From Ilyonectria destructans (Eukaryota; Ascomycota; Sordariomycetes; Hypocreales; Nectriaceae): a DNA stretch of 64,000 nt. The stretch lies in the NCBI GenBank assembly GCA_020740775.1, contig JAHEWK010000015.1, positions 930,001 to 994,000 on the forward strand. The letters are read 5' to 3'. Shown here in pieces: positions 1-11,293 of the stretch (its first letter is position 1; each line of letters begins with the position of its first letter). Position numbers and translations under genes: made by a program. Under the pieces are notes generated by a model, which saw only the letters and a program-made list of their open reading frames with translations, was not told where the DNA came from and ran no database searches.

Positions 1-818
1 AGGTTCTGAATTCGAATAGTTGGTAGAGAAATCTCTGCAGAGCAATGCCTCTAGAATATTTATCTGAGTTGTGTGCCACGCAGTATTCGAATCTTGATCC
101 TAGAGAGAGCCCATAACGCAATCAGATTGGCTGTACAATGGTCATTTCATAGTCATGGAATGAAGTGATGTAACCTTTCGATAGAACCTTCAAAGATTTG
201 CTGCTGATGTTGGGAAACGACTCGGCGTTGAGAATCCCCACCTGTCCGACGTAGAGTCGAAAGAAGGCTGCATTGCGATCATCGGCGATTTAGTCTATAT
301 ATCCCATAGAAGCGGTCTAACGATCAGCCTCCCGACTCTGCTCCCTTGAATGGCGTTGAGAGCTTCTCAAGAAACAATTTGACGTTGAAGATTCCTGTCT
401 GATCGTATCGCAGAGAGAAGATGACTCAAAGCTACCAGAACACCTCCGTGATTCCTAATAACGACCCCGTATAGAACGGATTGCAAAACAGGCAAGATTC
501 CTCATTGTATTTCGTTGGTAATGGGCAGGCGTAGAATTCCCAGACCAGGAAGGATAAGTTCGTCTTGGATGGTCACATGCTGGGTAGACAGAGTCAGCAA
601 GAACATGATGTATGTTGGCCAGGGAAAGAAGGAGACTGGTAAGCATACGCCTCTAATATAATCGGGAACGGGCAGCCACACCTTGTCCGAGTGTTCTGGT
701 GGCCTCACAGATATAATTTGTGGAGTGATATCGTCGACCGAAGCTTTTTTTTGAGCCCAACACGAAAGGACTGCAGTTGCGAGGTCCGTTTTACGATATA
801 ATGCTTGAGGGTCGGTCT
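1..818. other. Gene-free stretch at window start
   Basis: I see no convincing coding exon. Short open frames on the minus strand between about 455 and 867 overlap each other in different frames and lack family resemblance. The stretch lies downstream of the zinc-knuckle fragment and may hold the rest of a decayed gene. Confidence 0.4.
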
Positions 819-941
819 CTATGGACAGCGGGCAACTCTGTGCACATTTTCTCCACAACGACGGCATTTTATTGCTTTAGGGCAGTCCTTGGCGAGATGT
901 CTTTCAGAAAGTATATACGAATGATTTGAACAATGTGTACA
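819..941 (-). pseudogene. Zinc-knuckle (CCHC) protein fragment
   Basis: On the minus strand this frame encodes two closely spaced zinc-binding motifs. The second is a perfect CX2CX4HX4C knuckle (CRRCGENVHRVARC) directly before a stop codon at 819-821. The first is an extended version, CTHC followed by a His and LAKDC. An in-frame stop lies only a few codons upstream of the first Cys, and no methionine is available, so what remains is the C-terminal end of a larger gene. A second Cys cluster (CERNCCPKCE) sits in another frame just upstream near 970-1000, consistent with a frameshift or a missed intron. CCHC knuckles bind RNA or single-stranded DNA and occur in retroelement Gag proteins and in cellular RNA-binding proteins. 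Which of these this came from cannot be told. Confidence 0.4.
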
Positions 942-1753
942 TAGCGACAGTGATGCTCACACGTTCACACTTAGGGCAGCAGTTCCTCTCGCAATGCAGT
1001 CCACCTGGTCGTAGGATAGCATTGAACGTTGCTAGTAGAACGAAGAACTCGAAGGAAGGGAAAATTGTATAGAAAGAAGTGGTTGACAAATTTGCCTATT
1101 GGATTCTTGAACCTTTATTTCAGCCAGCTCTTGCCATAGCCACCTCCAAGAACAAAGAAGCCATTTGCCGACGTTGATGATGTTGACTTAGTGTCATGTC
1201 GGACTAGTTAATGGAATATGAGCACACTATGACTGAAGGGGTGGTTATGGGGGATTCATGGAGCCATAGGAGTATCCGGTGGGCTGAGTGCGAGATGCTA
1301 CTTCGATGATGGGCCAGCCGAGACAAGGGTTGGGGTGGCAACCACCGCGGCGCCTTGCAGGCCTAACGGCATACAGGCTGCTAGTAGTGGCAAGCAATTT
1401 GACATTGGGCCTTTGTTGGGTTTGAACAGACCGTAGACTGTTGCATCGGCAATGCGAGGGTAGCGTTCGAAGTGGCTCAATTGGATTGAGTGTTTGAGAC
1501 ATCTTTTACTCGCTGGAGAGGCAGTACAACACAAACCGCACTAATCGGGCCGTGACACATGTCTCCGAGAGCAAAGATAAGATCACTATATTCGATATCT
1601 CCTGCCTATCATATGGGCACTGAAATGCCGAACGCTGTGATGACACCAGACCGGTTTGCAAATCCAACGGAACATCAGCACAACGCTCTCCCAACACCTC
1701 TCTCAAACACCCATCTACACTGGCCTACAGAGAAACAAAAGAACCAACGTTAT
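942..1753. other. Gene-free stretch
   Basis: Only short overlapping frames without start context or recognisable motifs. It lies between the zinc-knuckle remnant and the 3' end of the first Cys-rich gene. Confidence 0.4.
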
Positions 1754-2445
1754 TCACCGCGACTTGCCCTTGTGTCGTTTCTTGCTCGACTTGGTCTTGC
1801 TGGCCGAGTGGCCCATCTCAAGACTGTACTCAGAACTCGTCGGGCTCGACTTTGACCTGGAGGGCGACGAGGACGAGGACGACTCCTCTCTCGTCACGGG
1901 AGGAAACCCTCCCACGAGCGAAAACGCCGACCCGCGTCGGTGCGACTTGGTGGCACTGCCATATCCAAACTTGCGGGAGGCTGAACCCCTCATCATCTCG
2001 GAGAATTTCATATCTGGCGTTGAATCGCGGCTCGGTCCTGCGAGCACGCCCCGTCAGCATTTATAACGGCGATCTAAATGGAATCTATCAAGCTCAACTT
2101 ACCGTAGCGAATACACTTGCTGCAGCAGCCATGATCACAAGTCGACTCCACCGCCTCAATGGTGAATGACTCTGGGTTCATCTGCAATCGGCTCAATGGC
2201 ATGGTACACCACCCTCTGGTGTTGGGTCCCTGCTGACAAGAGCAGCACGTCCAGCTGCCGCCCTTGTCCTTGAACTGGCAGTTCTGCAACGGACAGTCCG
2301 AACTGATAGGCTGAGCTGGTGCAAAGATGGTGTTCTGGCAAGGCGTCTCATAGCCCGTCTCCAGGTCTATGAGTGCTGATGGGCAGTAGTGCCAATTGAT
2401 GGATGTGTGGGCGCACGGGTGGTGTCGCGGGTGGCCGTGACACAT
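1754..2445 (-). CDS. Cys-rich small protein with RING-like tail, paralogue 1
   Basis: Two exons: 2445-2103 and 2037-1754. The intron (2102-2038) starts GTAAGT, has a GCTGAC branch and ends CTCGCAG. The product is about 208 aa. The first exon has a regular Cys/His layout: MCH at the start, then CAH, YC, PC, a central CPLQNC, a WTCC-SC block, and a final CDHGCCSKC that resembles the second half of a RING-type zinc site. The second exon adds a low-complexity tail rich in Ser, Arg and Lys (REESSSSSSPSRSK near the middle, a basic KKRHKGKSR end), which could act as a nuclear signal. The start is the only ATG in frame, and a TATAAATA box lies about 145 bp upstream. No signal peptide is seen, so zinc binding inside the cell is my inference. 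The gene at 4107-4433 is a clear paralogue without the tail. I do not know a described function. Confidence 0.72.
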
Positions 2446-2587
2446 TTTGAACACTACTATGGAGATCTGCCGCCCTGGCTGAGGAGGAGATTACTGAGGA
2501 AAGAAGGACTGCAAATACTGGAGGGGGAGGCAGGAAGGCTCTGAGTGAATCAGGCCCTGCTGTCTCTGGATGGCTTCAGCGGACTGG

Positions 2588-2595
2588 TATTTATA
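2588..2595 (-). promoter_or_regulatory. TATA box of Cys-rich gene 1
   Basis: TATAAATA on the minus strand, about 145 bp upstream of the ATG at 2445. The paralogue at 4433 also has a TATA box at a similar place. Confidence 0.5.
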
Positions 2596-3185
2596 CACCA
2601 CCATCTTCAGCTAGTGAGTCAAGAGCAACTCGTCATCGAGATTCACAGCGACTCATCCATCAGCGAAGATCGAGGGTCGACGGGTCACAGTGGGGGAGCA
2701 CTTCAGCGAAGCAACTCTCACCTCCAAACTGGCCTAGAATGCACTCAACCCCATGCTTTGCCGGAGCGTCAATGGGTGTCCGTATATCCCCATCTGTCGA
2801 ATCAGTGGCGATTTAACCACACTCCCCTCACAGGATCTGCACCAAGTTGTGCTAAAGCTCATCATCACCATCGACAGAGCCTGCTCCGATACGGCACGAG
2901 AGCATACGAGCGACAGCGGCGTCCAATATCTCGGTTTCCGCCGCGAGGGGATATCGACTTGGTGATACGAGGGCGATGGCTTTGGCTTTGAGGGATGTCA
3001 TAGGTCGCCACGAAGATAAGACCCTGAAACTGCTGCAAAGTCCATTGGGCTGACGACTGAGGGGGCGGAGGACTCGAGGGCTGTGTTGGTTACACAAACC
3101 ACACCACATACGCCAGTCAGCAGGTATCACAGATTGCCCCGCGGTTTCCGATGGAAAGACAGACGACCTGCTTGGCCGAGGGTTG

Positions 3186-3210
3186 AGATCAGATCAGATC
3201 AGATCAGATC
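3186..3210. repeat. AGATC pentamer microsatellite
   Basis: Five perfect tandem copies of AGATC. Confidence 0.9.
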
Positions 3211-4106
3211 CGGGAGCTCAGTCTCCGGGAATCTACGACCTAGTGTGAAACGCAACCTTGGAGATTTCTAGCGGCGCCTTTGATGGGTTTATGGTGAGAT
3301 TTGGGAGTCAATGATCTAAGACTCCCAAACAACTAGGCCGGAAGGGTCTGAAGTGAGACATCATGGGGGCAAGCTGCATTAATAGGATGACCCACGACAA
3401 TGCCAAGCAGATTCCCCCGCTTCTCTAGCCAACCGTTCGACTCGCCTCGGAATTGGGCTGGTGATGTTATGCGGGCTCGAGTGAGGCTGGTGGGCCGGGT
3501 ACGGCCTTGATCGAGGGCTCCTCTGTGTGATCTCGATTCAGACCCCCTGGAGATCTGCTGCAAGAAGACGGGATCTGGTACAACGAAAGCTGATCGTCAG
3601 CCTCGGGCATCACAAGACTAGCATTTGAGGGAGGATCGGAGGAGGGCTGATGTCGGCCAATGACCAGATCGGAGATTCACATCGTACCGCTTCCGTGGTC
3701 ATGGGTTATCGTGAAACTTGCTAGGGAAAAAGACTCGTATCCAACGGTGAATCTGGGATCGTGACTAATGATGTTCCTTACGTGCGGCGAAACTCGCCCA
3801 AGCACTGGGCCAGCAAACTTGTGCTGAGTGATGGTTTATGTGTGGGATGCGAACCATTGCTGTGTAGATCTAATTTCTGAACGCTCGTTTGAAGGTGGAA
3901 GTGGAATCTAGGTGTACTTTCACAGCTAACTAAAATGCTATTGACATAGGGGCTTGTGGTAGATAACCTCAAGAAATAGACTAACTCAGTTCCATAACCA
4001 ACATTTCCAATCTATAATTGACCTCTAGTCTTCATCAATACATGAACAAATCTGCGGATCGCATTGCCACATTTCTCTCCCTATCTTAACACGACGCTTC
4101 CGCCTA

Positions 4107-4433
4107 CTACAAATACTCCCTCGACTGCGTGCACGACTTGCAGCAGATATGTCCACACTGATACGTTTGGCCCTCAGAGATCATGGTGCAGTTGCAGCGG
4201 CCCCCAACGTTCCACAATTTACCACACCAGCAGCAGTCCCAGGCCTGGTTCAGGGCCTCAAATGGACAGTCTGGTAGCGGGCACTTGGGCAGCGTGTAGC
4301 CTGACGGTGGCGGGTACGGGATCGACTGCTTGGTGAGGTTTTTGCACGGCTTGTTGCCTTTGGCAGCGGCACAGTAGGTTATGTGCGTCGAAACGTGCTC
4401 ACAGGCGAGACGGAAGGTGATCTGGTGGCACAT
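4107..4433 (-). CDS. Cys-rich small protein with RING-like tail, paralogue 2
   Basis: Single exon, 108 aa, starting MCHQ and ending shortly after a CGHICCKSC block. The order of Cys and His residues matches the gene at 1754-2445: MCH, C-x-H, YC, PC, CPLPDC, WDCCWC, GRCNC, then C-x-H-x-CC-x2-C. Spacing between blocks differs by a few residues only. It lacks the Ser/Lys-rich tail encoded by the second exon of its paralogue. A TATAAAA box lies about 90 bp upstream of the ATG. Same strand and only 1.7 kb apart, so a local tandem duplication is the simplest origin. Likely a zinc-binding protein by residue pattern; I know no assigned function. Confidence 0.7.
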   Translation of the reverse strand: MCHQITFRLACEHVSTHITYCAAAKGNKPCKNLTKQSIPYPPPSGYTLPKCPLPDCPFEALNQAWDCCWCGKLWNVGGRCNCTMISEGQTYQCGHICCKSCTQSREYL

Positions 4434-4518
4434 GTTGCGTGGTGTTTTGAGGCTGGTATGATATATCGGTAGATGGAAAGAGGTTGGTATTGTAGAAGAA
4501 GGGAACCAAACTGGCTTC

Positions 4519-4525
4519 TTTTATA
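4519..4525 (-). promoter_or_regulatory. TATA box of Cys-rich gene 2
   Basis: TATAAAA on the minus strand, about 90 bp upstream of the ATG at 4433. Confidence 0.5.
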
Positions 4526-7500
4526 GTAATCCACAAGAAGTGACGAACTTGCAGGGAGTATTCAGAGAATACTGAATGAGAAATGATTCAAGCCTTGGAT
4601 CACGACTTGTTTTTGATGTGGATGACGTGGAAGTGCTGTGAAGGTTATATACGCTCCATCCATGATGGACGTCCGGCCAAACTCCATTGTCGTGAGAGAA
4701 TATGATGCTCGGGTCGGCAATTAATCGAAGCTGAGGAAGTGATAGAAAGTCCATGAGATACAGTCGTCCATCACGTCAGACCGGCCGGACTTCTCAACGG
4801 AGTTAGGACTCGCGGACTTTCAACGGGTGCCGCAAACGTGACCGCCAGGGCATTTGGGCATTTGACAATGGCAAGTCGAGACCACGATCTTCAAAAGGTG
4901 TTGCCGAAGGCGTGTTTTTGCAACGCTTGTTCAAACTCTATTGATCGATTCAGCGGGAGGAGATTGTGATAGACACCTGGAGCCGAGGTTGGGAGATGGC
5001 GCTGGAGGATGGGCTTTTGTTGTGTAACGTGGATTTGCTTCATTTGGAGGTATTGGTTCGGGTGATCATGCCTCAGCTTATTGTGTTGGGATCTGGTATG
5101 GGGAATCTTAGAAGAGTGAGTGAGGCTTTCGGAGGACAGAGTTGCATTCTCTGAGCCGGCGTTGGTGAGAAGGCGGGGGACCGAGTCTCACAGGGCACCA
5201 CAATGAGGTTGGCTGTTGATGATCGCAATCTGTATTAGGAAGTACGCTTGAAAAGGACAGATCGAGATATTGAGAGGCGCTGTCAAATCTCTGTGGCGCA
5301 CTACTGGTGACCCAGATCGCCCGCCAAGTGAAGCTTCTGGATGTCCTCACTACCTTCGGATGAACATGCCCAACATGATGTCTCAGCACCTGTATTACCA
5401 TTAGATTGACGGATATCCTTCGACCCGGTCCGATGTGTCATAATGGTGCTTCCCCAGATTTTGGACGGCCCGAAGTTTCTTGATCCCCTTGGTTGCTCCG
5501 ATATTGTCCCACTGGATCTTGTATCTTCCCGGGAGAAAGACATTCATCTGCGATGTCTTGTATTTCGTGTATTCCTTACATAAATACCTTGTGATCAGAG
5601 AACATGCAGGCGATGCTTAATTAGGTCGAGGAGGCACCAAGCCTCGAGTTCTTGCAGCGGCCCACTGGTGACACGCCTATCAACTGTCGAGGACTTCTGG
5701 ACGGCATGGGCCGATCATGCACTTGGAAGCGATGGTAGGAAGAGATCCATGACCTCCGGATCGGTGAATCTTCTGCCTTAGATGGCGCGCTGGGTAACAC
5801 GGCGGCGTTGATGGCGCAGAATGTGCGGTGGACGGCGTATGCGAGGGATCGGGGATATGGCAGGGCGTGGTGATAGTGGAGGGAGCTACAGGTTCACATG
5901 GCTTTCTGGGCTGGAGTGGTGCTGACGACGAGGATGACGAGGCAGACAACGAGTGGAGGATGTGGCTGAAGATATGGAAAGCCGCGATGGTTGGGGCGGA
6001 AAGGATGGTTGAGAAGAGTGATTTTGTGGTCGCACGAGGTGTACATGTCTCGGAAGAGGGTTCAGCTGGTGCGGCATATGATTCTGTCAGAGGCTGAAAG
6101 CGGGAGTTGTACGACAGATTGGATGGAAGAAGACGGAGCTGTTCAAGCGTCGGGATGGGTGGTCTGGTAGGCGTGGCAATTATTGTCTGGATGGCTGAGT
6201 TTAGAGCAGAGGTCTAATCAATTTTGACCAATGGAAGAGGAACTAGGATAAAGATGGTGATGCCAAACGATGCGTGAGAGTCGATTGGCGTTGGGATAGA
6301 GAGCATCGAGCATCGAGCGTCGAGTAAGTCGAGTCGATGGGCGATACAATAGAGAGGGATTTCGAAACAATGAGTGATGAGGTACGATGCCCTAAGAAAA
6401 GGAACATATTATTAGGACAAGGTCTGGCTTAAAAATGTGACGAATGGCAAGTGAGTGGACGATGGCAGGACTGCGCGTTGGTGATGTGTTTAGATGTCCA
6501 AGTGGCTCTGGGTATTGGATATGTGCGAAGGAGTGACAGTGATAAATCGTGTCGTCAGCCTTGAGATGGCGGTGTCTACTGAATAAGCCACATAAATACA
6601 CGTATTGGCAGTGTAGTCTTTGAGAAGTGGTGAATGCACGTTTGGCTCAAGTCACACTGGCGTGCAGTTCAAACCACCTGGGGAAATGGCAAAGATAGTA
6701 AGAGTCTCTACGTCCATCGGATTAGAAATATGGAGCAAGAAATGAATAGAGGATTTAAAAGACCAGAGACGCAACGTATAATGTATTCGTTTTCTGCACC
6801 ACCCTGGTCTTGATCCGAGAAATTAGGAGCCTTGGTAGGACCCATCGTTCGCCATCTTAATTTGGAAGAGAGAGTAGACAGTAATTAGTTAAAATATTAT
6901 TGGAGGATTTTATTTTCCTACCAACTATACCTGACTATTGGGAAATATGTCAAGAAGTCATGTATTGGTGTCATTAGCCGTTGGCGTCTCGAAACGGAGA
7001 TGGCCAGGATTATGAACAGGTTAGACGCGAACCTGCAATAGAACTGGCATGAAATGACCTGAAAGACCCTGTAAATCTTCTTCAGGTCATGTATATATCT
7101 TGGGCGTAAGCGTCATTGCGAAAACCCGTATCTTTCTGCCATTGCGATGGTAAGAGGGAGCCTGGTCGCCGAGTTGTCTGGAGCCAATCGCACTTGGTAT
7201 GAGTAGGTCCATTAAAGGCCCTAGATCTATTGAATACTGTTGAAGCATCGCTAATAGTGATCCGGCGCATATCTGATTCTGAATGTGTCGCTGTGGTGTT
7301 GTGCGCGGTATTGGCGGGTAGTTGACTCGTCGATGCGACCACGGGGCACCTTTGTCTATGACAAAAACATCCCAAGAAAGGCATCTAATAAGCGCCTCGC
7401 ATGACCAATGACTTTTGAATAGATATCTGGCCACATCAACAGCTCTCAGAAGTCTGGATGGTCGGCCGCCGGGTGGTAGGTCGTCCAGAAGGTACGATAC

Positions 7501-8397
7501 CAACACGACTAAGACGCCAAGTAGGTGTGTGCGCGCTGACGCCGCGAGCTCGACACCGACCTAGCGCTGACTGTGCGCCAAACGGCTGCGTTGTCTTGTT
7601 AAGCTTGTGTGATGCTCGGTCCATTCAGGGGTTGATTATGCGACTAGGTCCAACGGTCAACGGTCAACGGGGAGTGTTGTGTGGGTTGCCGATGCTTTTG
7701 GGTGTCCACTCCACAAGCACGGCTTACACGTTTAGCTTGATGAGATTGCTTGCTCCTAATGGGGGTTCTCTTTTCCTATATCTGATGGTATACGTCTGAT
7801 CTCATACTGCACTTGATAGAGACTGGGATACTCTCCCGGTCTTCCGATGTTCCGGTTCCCTTGCAACTTGCGTCTGGCATGGCTGTGGATCCTTGGATAG
7901 TTCGGCCTCGTCTGGACGATAAGCCCCAAACTCCAAGAAACCGCAACAAAGATGCAATAGAACTATCCCACGTATATAACCCCGTCGACGTTCCGCATCG
8001 TCCCAAAACCGGCCATCACGGGCCAAAAGCGGACGTCACCGGGTATTTCGCCCTTGGCGTAGATCTCGGCTTACCCGTTTGGCTTCGCGCTGGCCTCGAC
8101 GCCGTCGCCATCTCCAACTCCAACACCAAACGCCCAATCTCCTCCTCCAACGCCCCGGTGACCAATCCTACTCCGCACGACAAGCCCCTTCTCGTGACCC
8201 CGTCCATGACGACGCCTTGCTGCATTCTGGATAAAATGCCGGCCAGACAATTGCCGGGTTAGCGCTGATGCGGCTTCGTCCTGTCGGATGGAACCCTCGC
8301 TCGGTATCATCTGGATGAGAGTCTGACGTGGGATTATCTTGATATATCGGACCTCTCTGAGTGGACGGAAAGAAGCTCTGCTATTTCTCATCGTCTT

Positions 8398-8403
8398 TAT
8401 ATA
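8398..8403 (+). promoter_or_regulatory. TATA-like element of 2EXR gene
   Basis: TATATA about 110 bp upstream of the ATG at 8513, followed by a pyrimidine-rich stretch typical of fungal transcript starts. Confidence 0.45.
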
Positions 8404-8512
8404 CTCGTCTCTACTCTAAGGCCTCAAACCATCTCCCCTCTTTGTCCAGCCGTGCCTTGTCTCGCCTCGTCTGCTCGAGCACCCCCGCAGTCCAGCTCGG
8501 AACAGCTCCACC

Positions 8513-9520
8513 ATGGCCGCCATGTCATTTAATCGATTCTCCAATCTCCCCGTGGAGCTCCAGACCCAGGTTTGGGAAACGTGCACTGCCGGGCCTTGCA
8601 TGCACATTTTCGACGTGTGCTTCCCGTCCCGAAGCTCAGGGCGTGCCGAGAGGGCGTTTGGCCGTCTGAATGGAGCGGGTGACGTCAGGGACCAACAGCG
8701 CTTTGAGCGGTTCAAGGAGACAGTCTTTCTGGATCGTCTGGACAATGGCAGCAAGAGAGGCAACGCAATGGCTGCTCGCGACCCGTTCGATCCGAGCATG
8801 TATCATTACGCCAACACGCTGCGACACACGAGCCGCGGCGCAGCGTGGACGACGGACGCCATGTCGACCAAAGCCGGCGCAACGACGGTGAGCCTCCCGG
8901 GCCGCGGCGCAAAGCTCACGGTGCCCAGCAGCGACGTGCTGATGCTGCAATTCCGAGACGCCGCGCACGTCGCTGAAGACGCCGAGCGCGAGGTGTTCCA
9001 GTCGTGCATCGGGCCGGTGCTGCGCTGCCAGTGGTCGGCCGAGCTGGCGGCGACGCTGCGAGACGCGCGCAAGGTGGCGCTGGACGCCGTCGAGGGCTGG
9101 GTCTTCTCGCCGCACGACACGCTGGGCTGGGACGAGATCACGCACCTGGCGTCGACGCTGCACCGGGACCTCGAGGTGCTGTACCTCGTCGACACCTGCG
9201 CGGGGCGCTGCGGCGAGTGCGGCCGGCACGACAAGAAGGCGGGGGATCTGCAGACACGGGGCACGCTCTGGAAGCGGCTCGAGGGCGATGGCCAGGGATC
9301 ACCGGATGTGGAGAGGCCGGGGGACGTTATCCGCGCCGTGGGCATGCGCTACACTGAGGTGTTTGACCTGGAGACGCTGGGATGGCACGAGTGTCACCCG
9401 ACCTACGGCTTTGCGTTTCTGATGAACAATGCGATCCGGCTTCATCAGCATCATGGAGGCCAAAAGGTGTTTAAGGGGATCAGGGTATTGGTGGCAGAGG
9501 ATGAAGAGGTGGACATGTAG
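8513..9520 (+). CDS. 2EXR-domain protein
   Basis: Single exon, 335 aa. The N-terminus reads RFSNLPVELQTQVWE, the signature of the fungal 2EXR family (F-x-x-LP-x-E-[LI]-x-x-x-[IV]-W), which resembles the start of an F-box. The domain continues with a conserved hydrophobic strand after it (HIFDVCFP). The rest is family-typical and poorly conserved, with a CAGRCGECGRHDKK Cys-rich patch near residue 230. Biochemical function of 2EXR proteins is unknown; they are strongly expanded in filamentous ascomycetes, and a second member lies at 17763-18806. The ATG is in good context (CCACCATGG); a second in-frame ATG lies three codons later. GC content in the middle is noticeably higher than in the flanks, which opens long antisense frames that I do not consider real. 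Confidence 0.85.
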   Translation: MAAMSFNRFSNLPVELQTQVWETCTAGPCMHIFDVCFPSRSSGRAERAFGRLNGAGDVRDQQRFERFKETVFLDRLDNGSKRGNAMAARDPFDPSMYHYANTLRHTSRGAAWTTDAMSTKAGATTVSLPGRGAKLTVPSSDVLMLQFRDAAHVAEDAEREVFQSCIGPVLRCQWSAELAATLRDARKVALDAVEGWVFSPHDTLGWDEITHLASTLHRDLEVLYLVDTCAGRCGECGRHDKKAGDLQTRGTLWKRLEGDGQGSPDVERPGDVIRAVGMRYTEVFDLETLGWHECHPTYGFAFLMNNAIRLHQHHGGQKVFKGIRVLVAEDEEVDM

Positions 9521-9873
9521 CTGTGACCGTCAAGTCTTTGTGGTTGGGATGAGCTCGGCAACTCGTGGGTGGGATTGGAGTTTTGGGAAATGATGCTGTT
9601 TTTACTGAATTTGGATGGTAGTGTAGTTCTGGAGCATCTTTTGTGTTGGCCGGAGTACATATGACACCGGGGGAGGGATGGACCAAGATGATGCACCAGA
9701 GATGGACCAGAGGATGCACAAACACATGGCACGAGCGAGAATAACAAAGAATTCGTCAATGTTGGAGAAACACCAATGAACCATGCCCGCTCTTGACTTT
9801 TGCCGGGATATACCGAAACGCCATTCCTTCGTACATGCTCTGCCGCCCATCGTGAACCACTAACCACTTGGTG
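9521..9873. other. Convergent 3' intergenic region
   Basis: Lies between the stop of the 2EXR gene and the stop of the AP-2 mu gene, which converge. Presumably 3' UTRs; no gene seen. Confidence 0.5.
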
Positions 9874-11293
9874 TTAAAACCTGCCACATGTTAGCTCGAG
9901 TCTCGCAGTCAAAAAACCACCGGGCTACTCACCGTATCTCATACGAGCCAGCTCTCGTCATGTACCGCACCCACTTGACGCTGGAATAATTACTCTTCTC
10001 AAACACCTTGAGATATCGCACCAGCAAGCCCGAGCTCGTAAACATGAGCAGGCTAAAGTTCAAGCTCAGGGGCGGCCGGCTCCACGCCCGTTGGTTGGTC
10101 ATGCTGGTCAGGATGGCCTCTGCGCTGAGGACGTACTCGCTCTGGCCCGTGAACCGGCCAATCTTCCAGACGATGTTGTTCTCGCTGGGCTCGTACTTGG
10201 CCTTGCCCTGGGTGCAGCGCTCGGTGATCTTGGCCGTGTTTAGAGGGGTCGGGATCTTGACGATGACGTTGGTCGCAAAGAGCTTGGAGCCAAAGTTGGC
10301 CTTGATGCCGATGCTGTACTCGACCTTGGAGCGGCCGACCTCGTTGACAATGGCGTGGACCTTGAAGGGCAGGTTGACGTTCTCGGTGGCGCGGTACCGC
10401 ATCAGCTCGAACTCTCCGTCCGGGGGCACGAAGCTGATGATGCGGTCGCTGTCGAACTTGCCTAGCTTGACGCACTGGTGGAACTGGCAGTCCTCGAGCG
10501 TGACGCTGCCGGCGGCCGCCTTGGTGGCCTTGGTGCCCATGCGGTTCCCGCTAGGAAGGCTGAGCAGGCCGTCGTTGTCCAGGAGGAGGCGGTCGTTGAG
10601 GCCGAACTTGCACTCGGGGGTGCCGGAGAGGTAGGCGCGCATGACGATCTGGCCGGTGACGTCGGCGCGGAGGACGGCGCCCGTGGCCGACATGAGCAGG
10701 TTGACATCCTCGATGACGTCGACGAAAGCTTCGTTCTTACGGTACTTTACGTCTGCTTTGCGCCAGGAGAGGGCTCCGGTGGCCTGCATGGTGATCTTGG
10801 ACGTGTCCTCGCGGCGGGATTCGGACTTGACGCCTTCGGTGGTGATGTACATTTTGAGGGTGTCGGTCTCTGTGTTTTGGGGGTAGCCAAAGTCGATGAT
10901 TTCTGGGGGGAGAAGTTAGTACAGGGAGAAGGGTCAATCTAGAGTCGCCAACTGACCATCGAGCAGCTCGTACACAAGCACAAAGTTGTTCTTGACAGCC
11001 TCCTCGTCAAACTTGCCAAAGTACCCTCGACCCAGCTGGATCAGGCGGTACAGGAACTCAAAGACCAGGGCGGCATTGGCGTTGCTCTTGGTAATGGCCA
11101 CCAGGTAGATGTTCTCGTGCTTGACATGGCTGAAGGTGGTGCTCCCGAGGGTGAGGATGGGCGAGCGCACCTGCGAGTTGCTGATGACCTGGATGCGGAA
11201 GACGTCGGCGAGGCGGGGGCGGCAGTCGTTGCGGAAGGCGCGGAAGATGAGGTTCTCGCCCTTTTGGTTGAAGACGAGGACGCCGGACAGCAT
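9874..11293 (-). CDS. apm4: AP-2 adaptor complex subunit mu
   Basis: Three exons: 11293-10957, 10902-9933 and 9880-9874, giving 437 aa, the usual AP-2 mu length. Intron 1 (GTCAGT, branch TACTAAC, CCCCAG) interrupts the Glu codon of ELLDEIIDFGYPQNTE; intron 2 interrupts the penultimate coding region so that the last exon codes only for the end of Arg, Phe and the stop. Residues 1-140 form the longin-like N-domain (MLSGVLVFNQKGENLI...), and about 170-437 the mu homology domain, which reads cargo tyrosine motifs. Conserved blocks include YLSGTPECKFGLND and the C-terminal FEKSNYSSVKWVRYMTRAGSYEIRF-type end. In clathrin-mediated endocytosis the subunit sits in the AP-2 heterotetramer at the plasma membrane; in filamentous fungi AP-2 also supports polar growth. 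Match to AP-2 rather than AP-1 mu is by overall wording of the sequence. Confidence 0.95.

Larger units (their letters stand above)
2446..4106. other. Intergenic region between the two Cys-rich paralogues
   Basis: Contains the promoter of the first paralogue and a small pentamer repeat at 3186-3210. Open frames here are short, on both strands, and show no motif or codon-use support. Confidence 0.45.
4434..8512. other. 4-kb gene-poor region
   Basis: No coding region could be supported. Frames near 5.1-5.5, 5.7-6.1, 7.1-7.8 and 7.8-8.4 kb are open on both strands at once and lack motifs. A TCGAG/GAGCATC-rich imperfect repeat lies at about 6301-6335. The last 150 bp hold the promoter of the 2EXR gene. 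Confidence 0.45.

Noticed and set aside
5680..6097. Open frames on both strands, Pro/Ser-rich on the minus strand
   Set aside because: Both strands open at once, which signals composition bias, and no splice partner was found.
8636..9345. Minus-strand open frames of 179-197 codons
   Set aside because: Antisense shadow of the 2EXR gene; Arg/Ala/Ser-rich as such shadows usually are.
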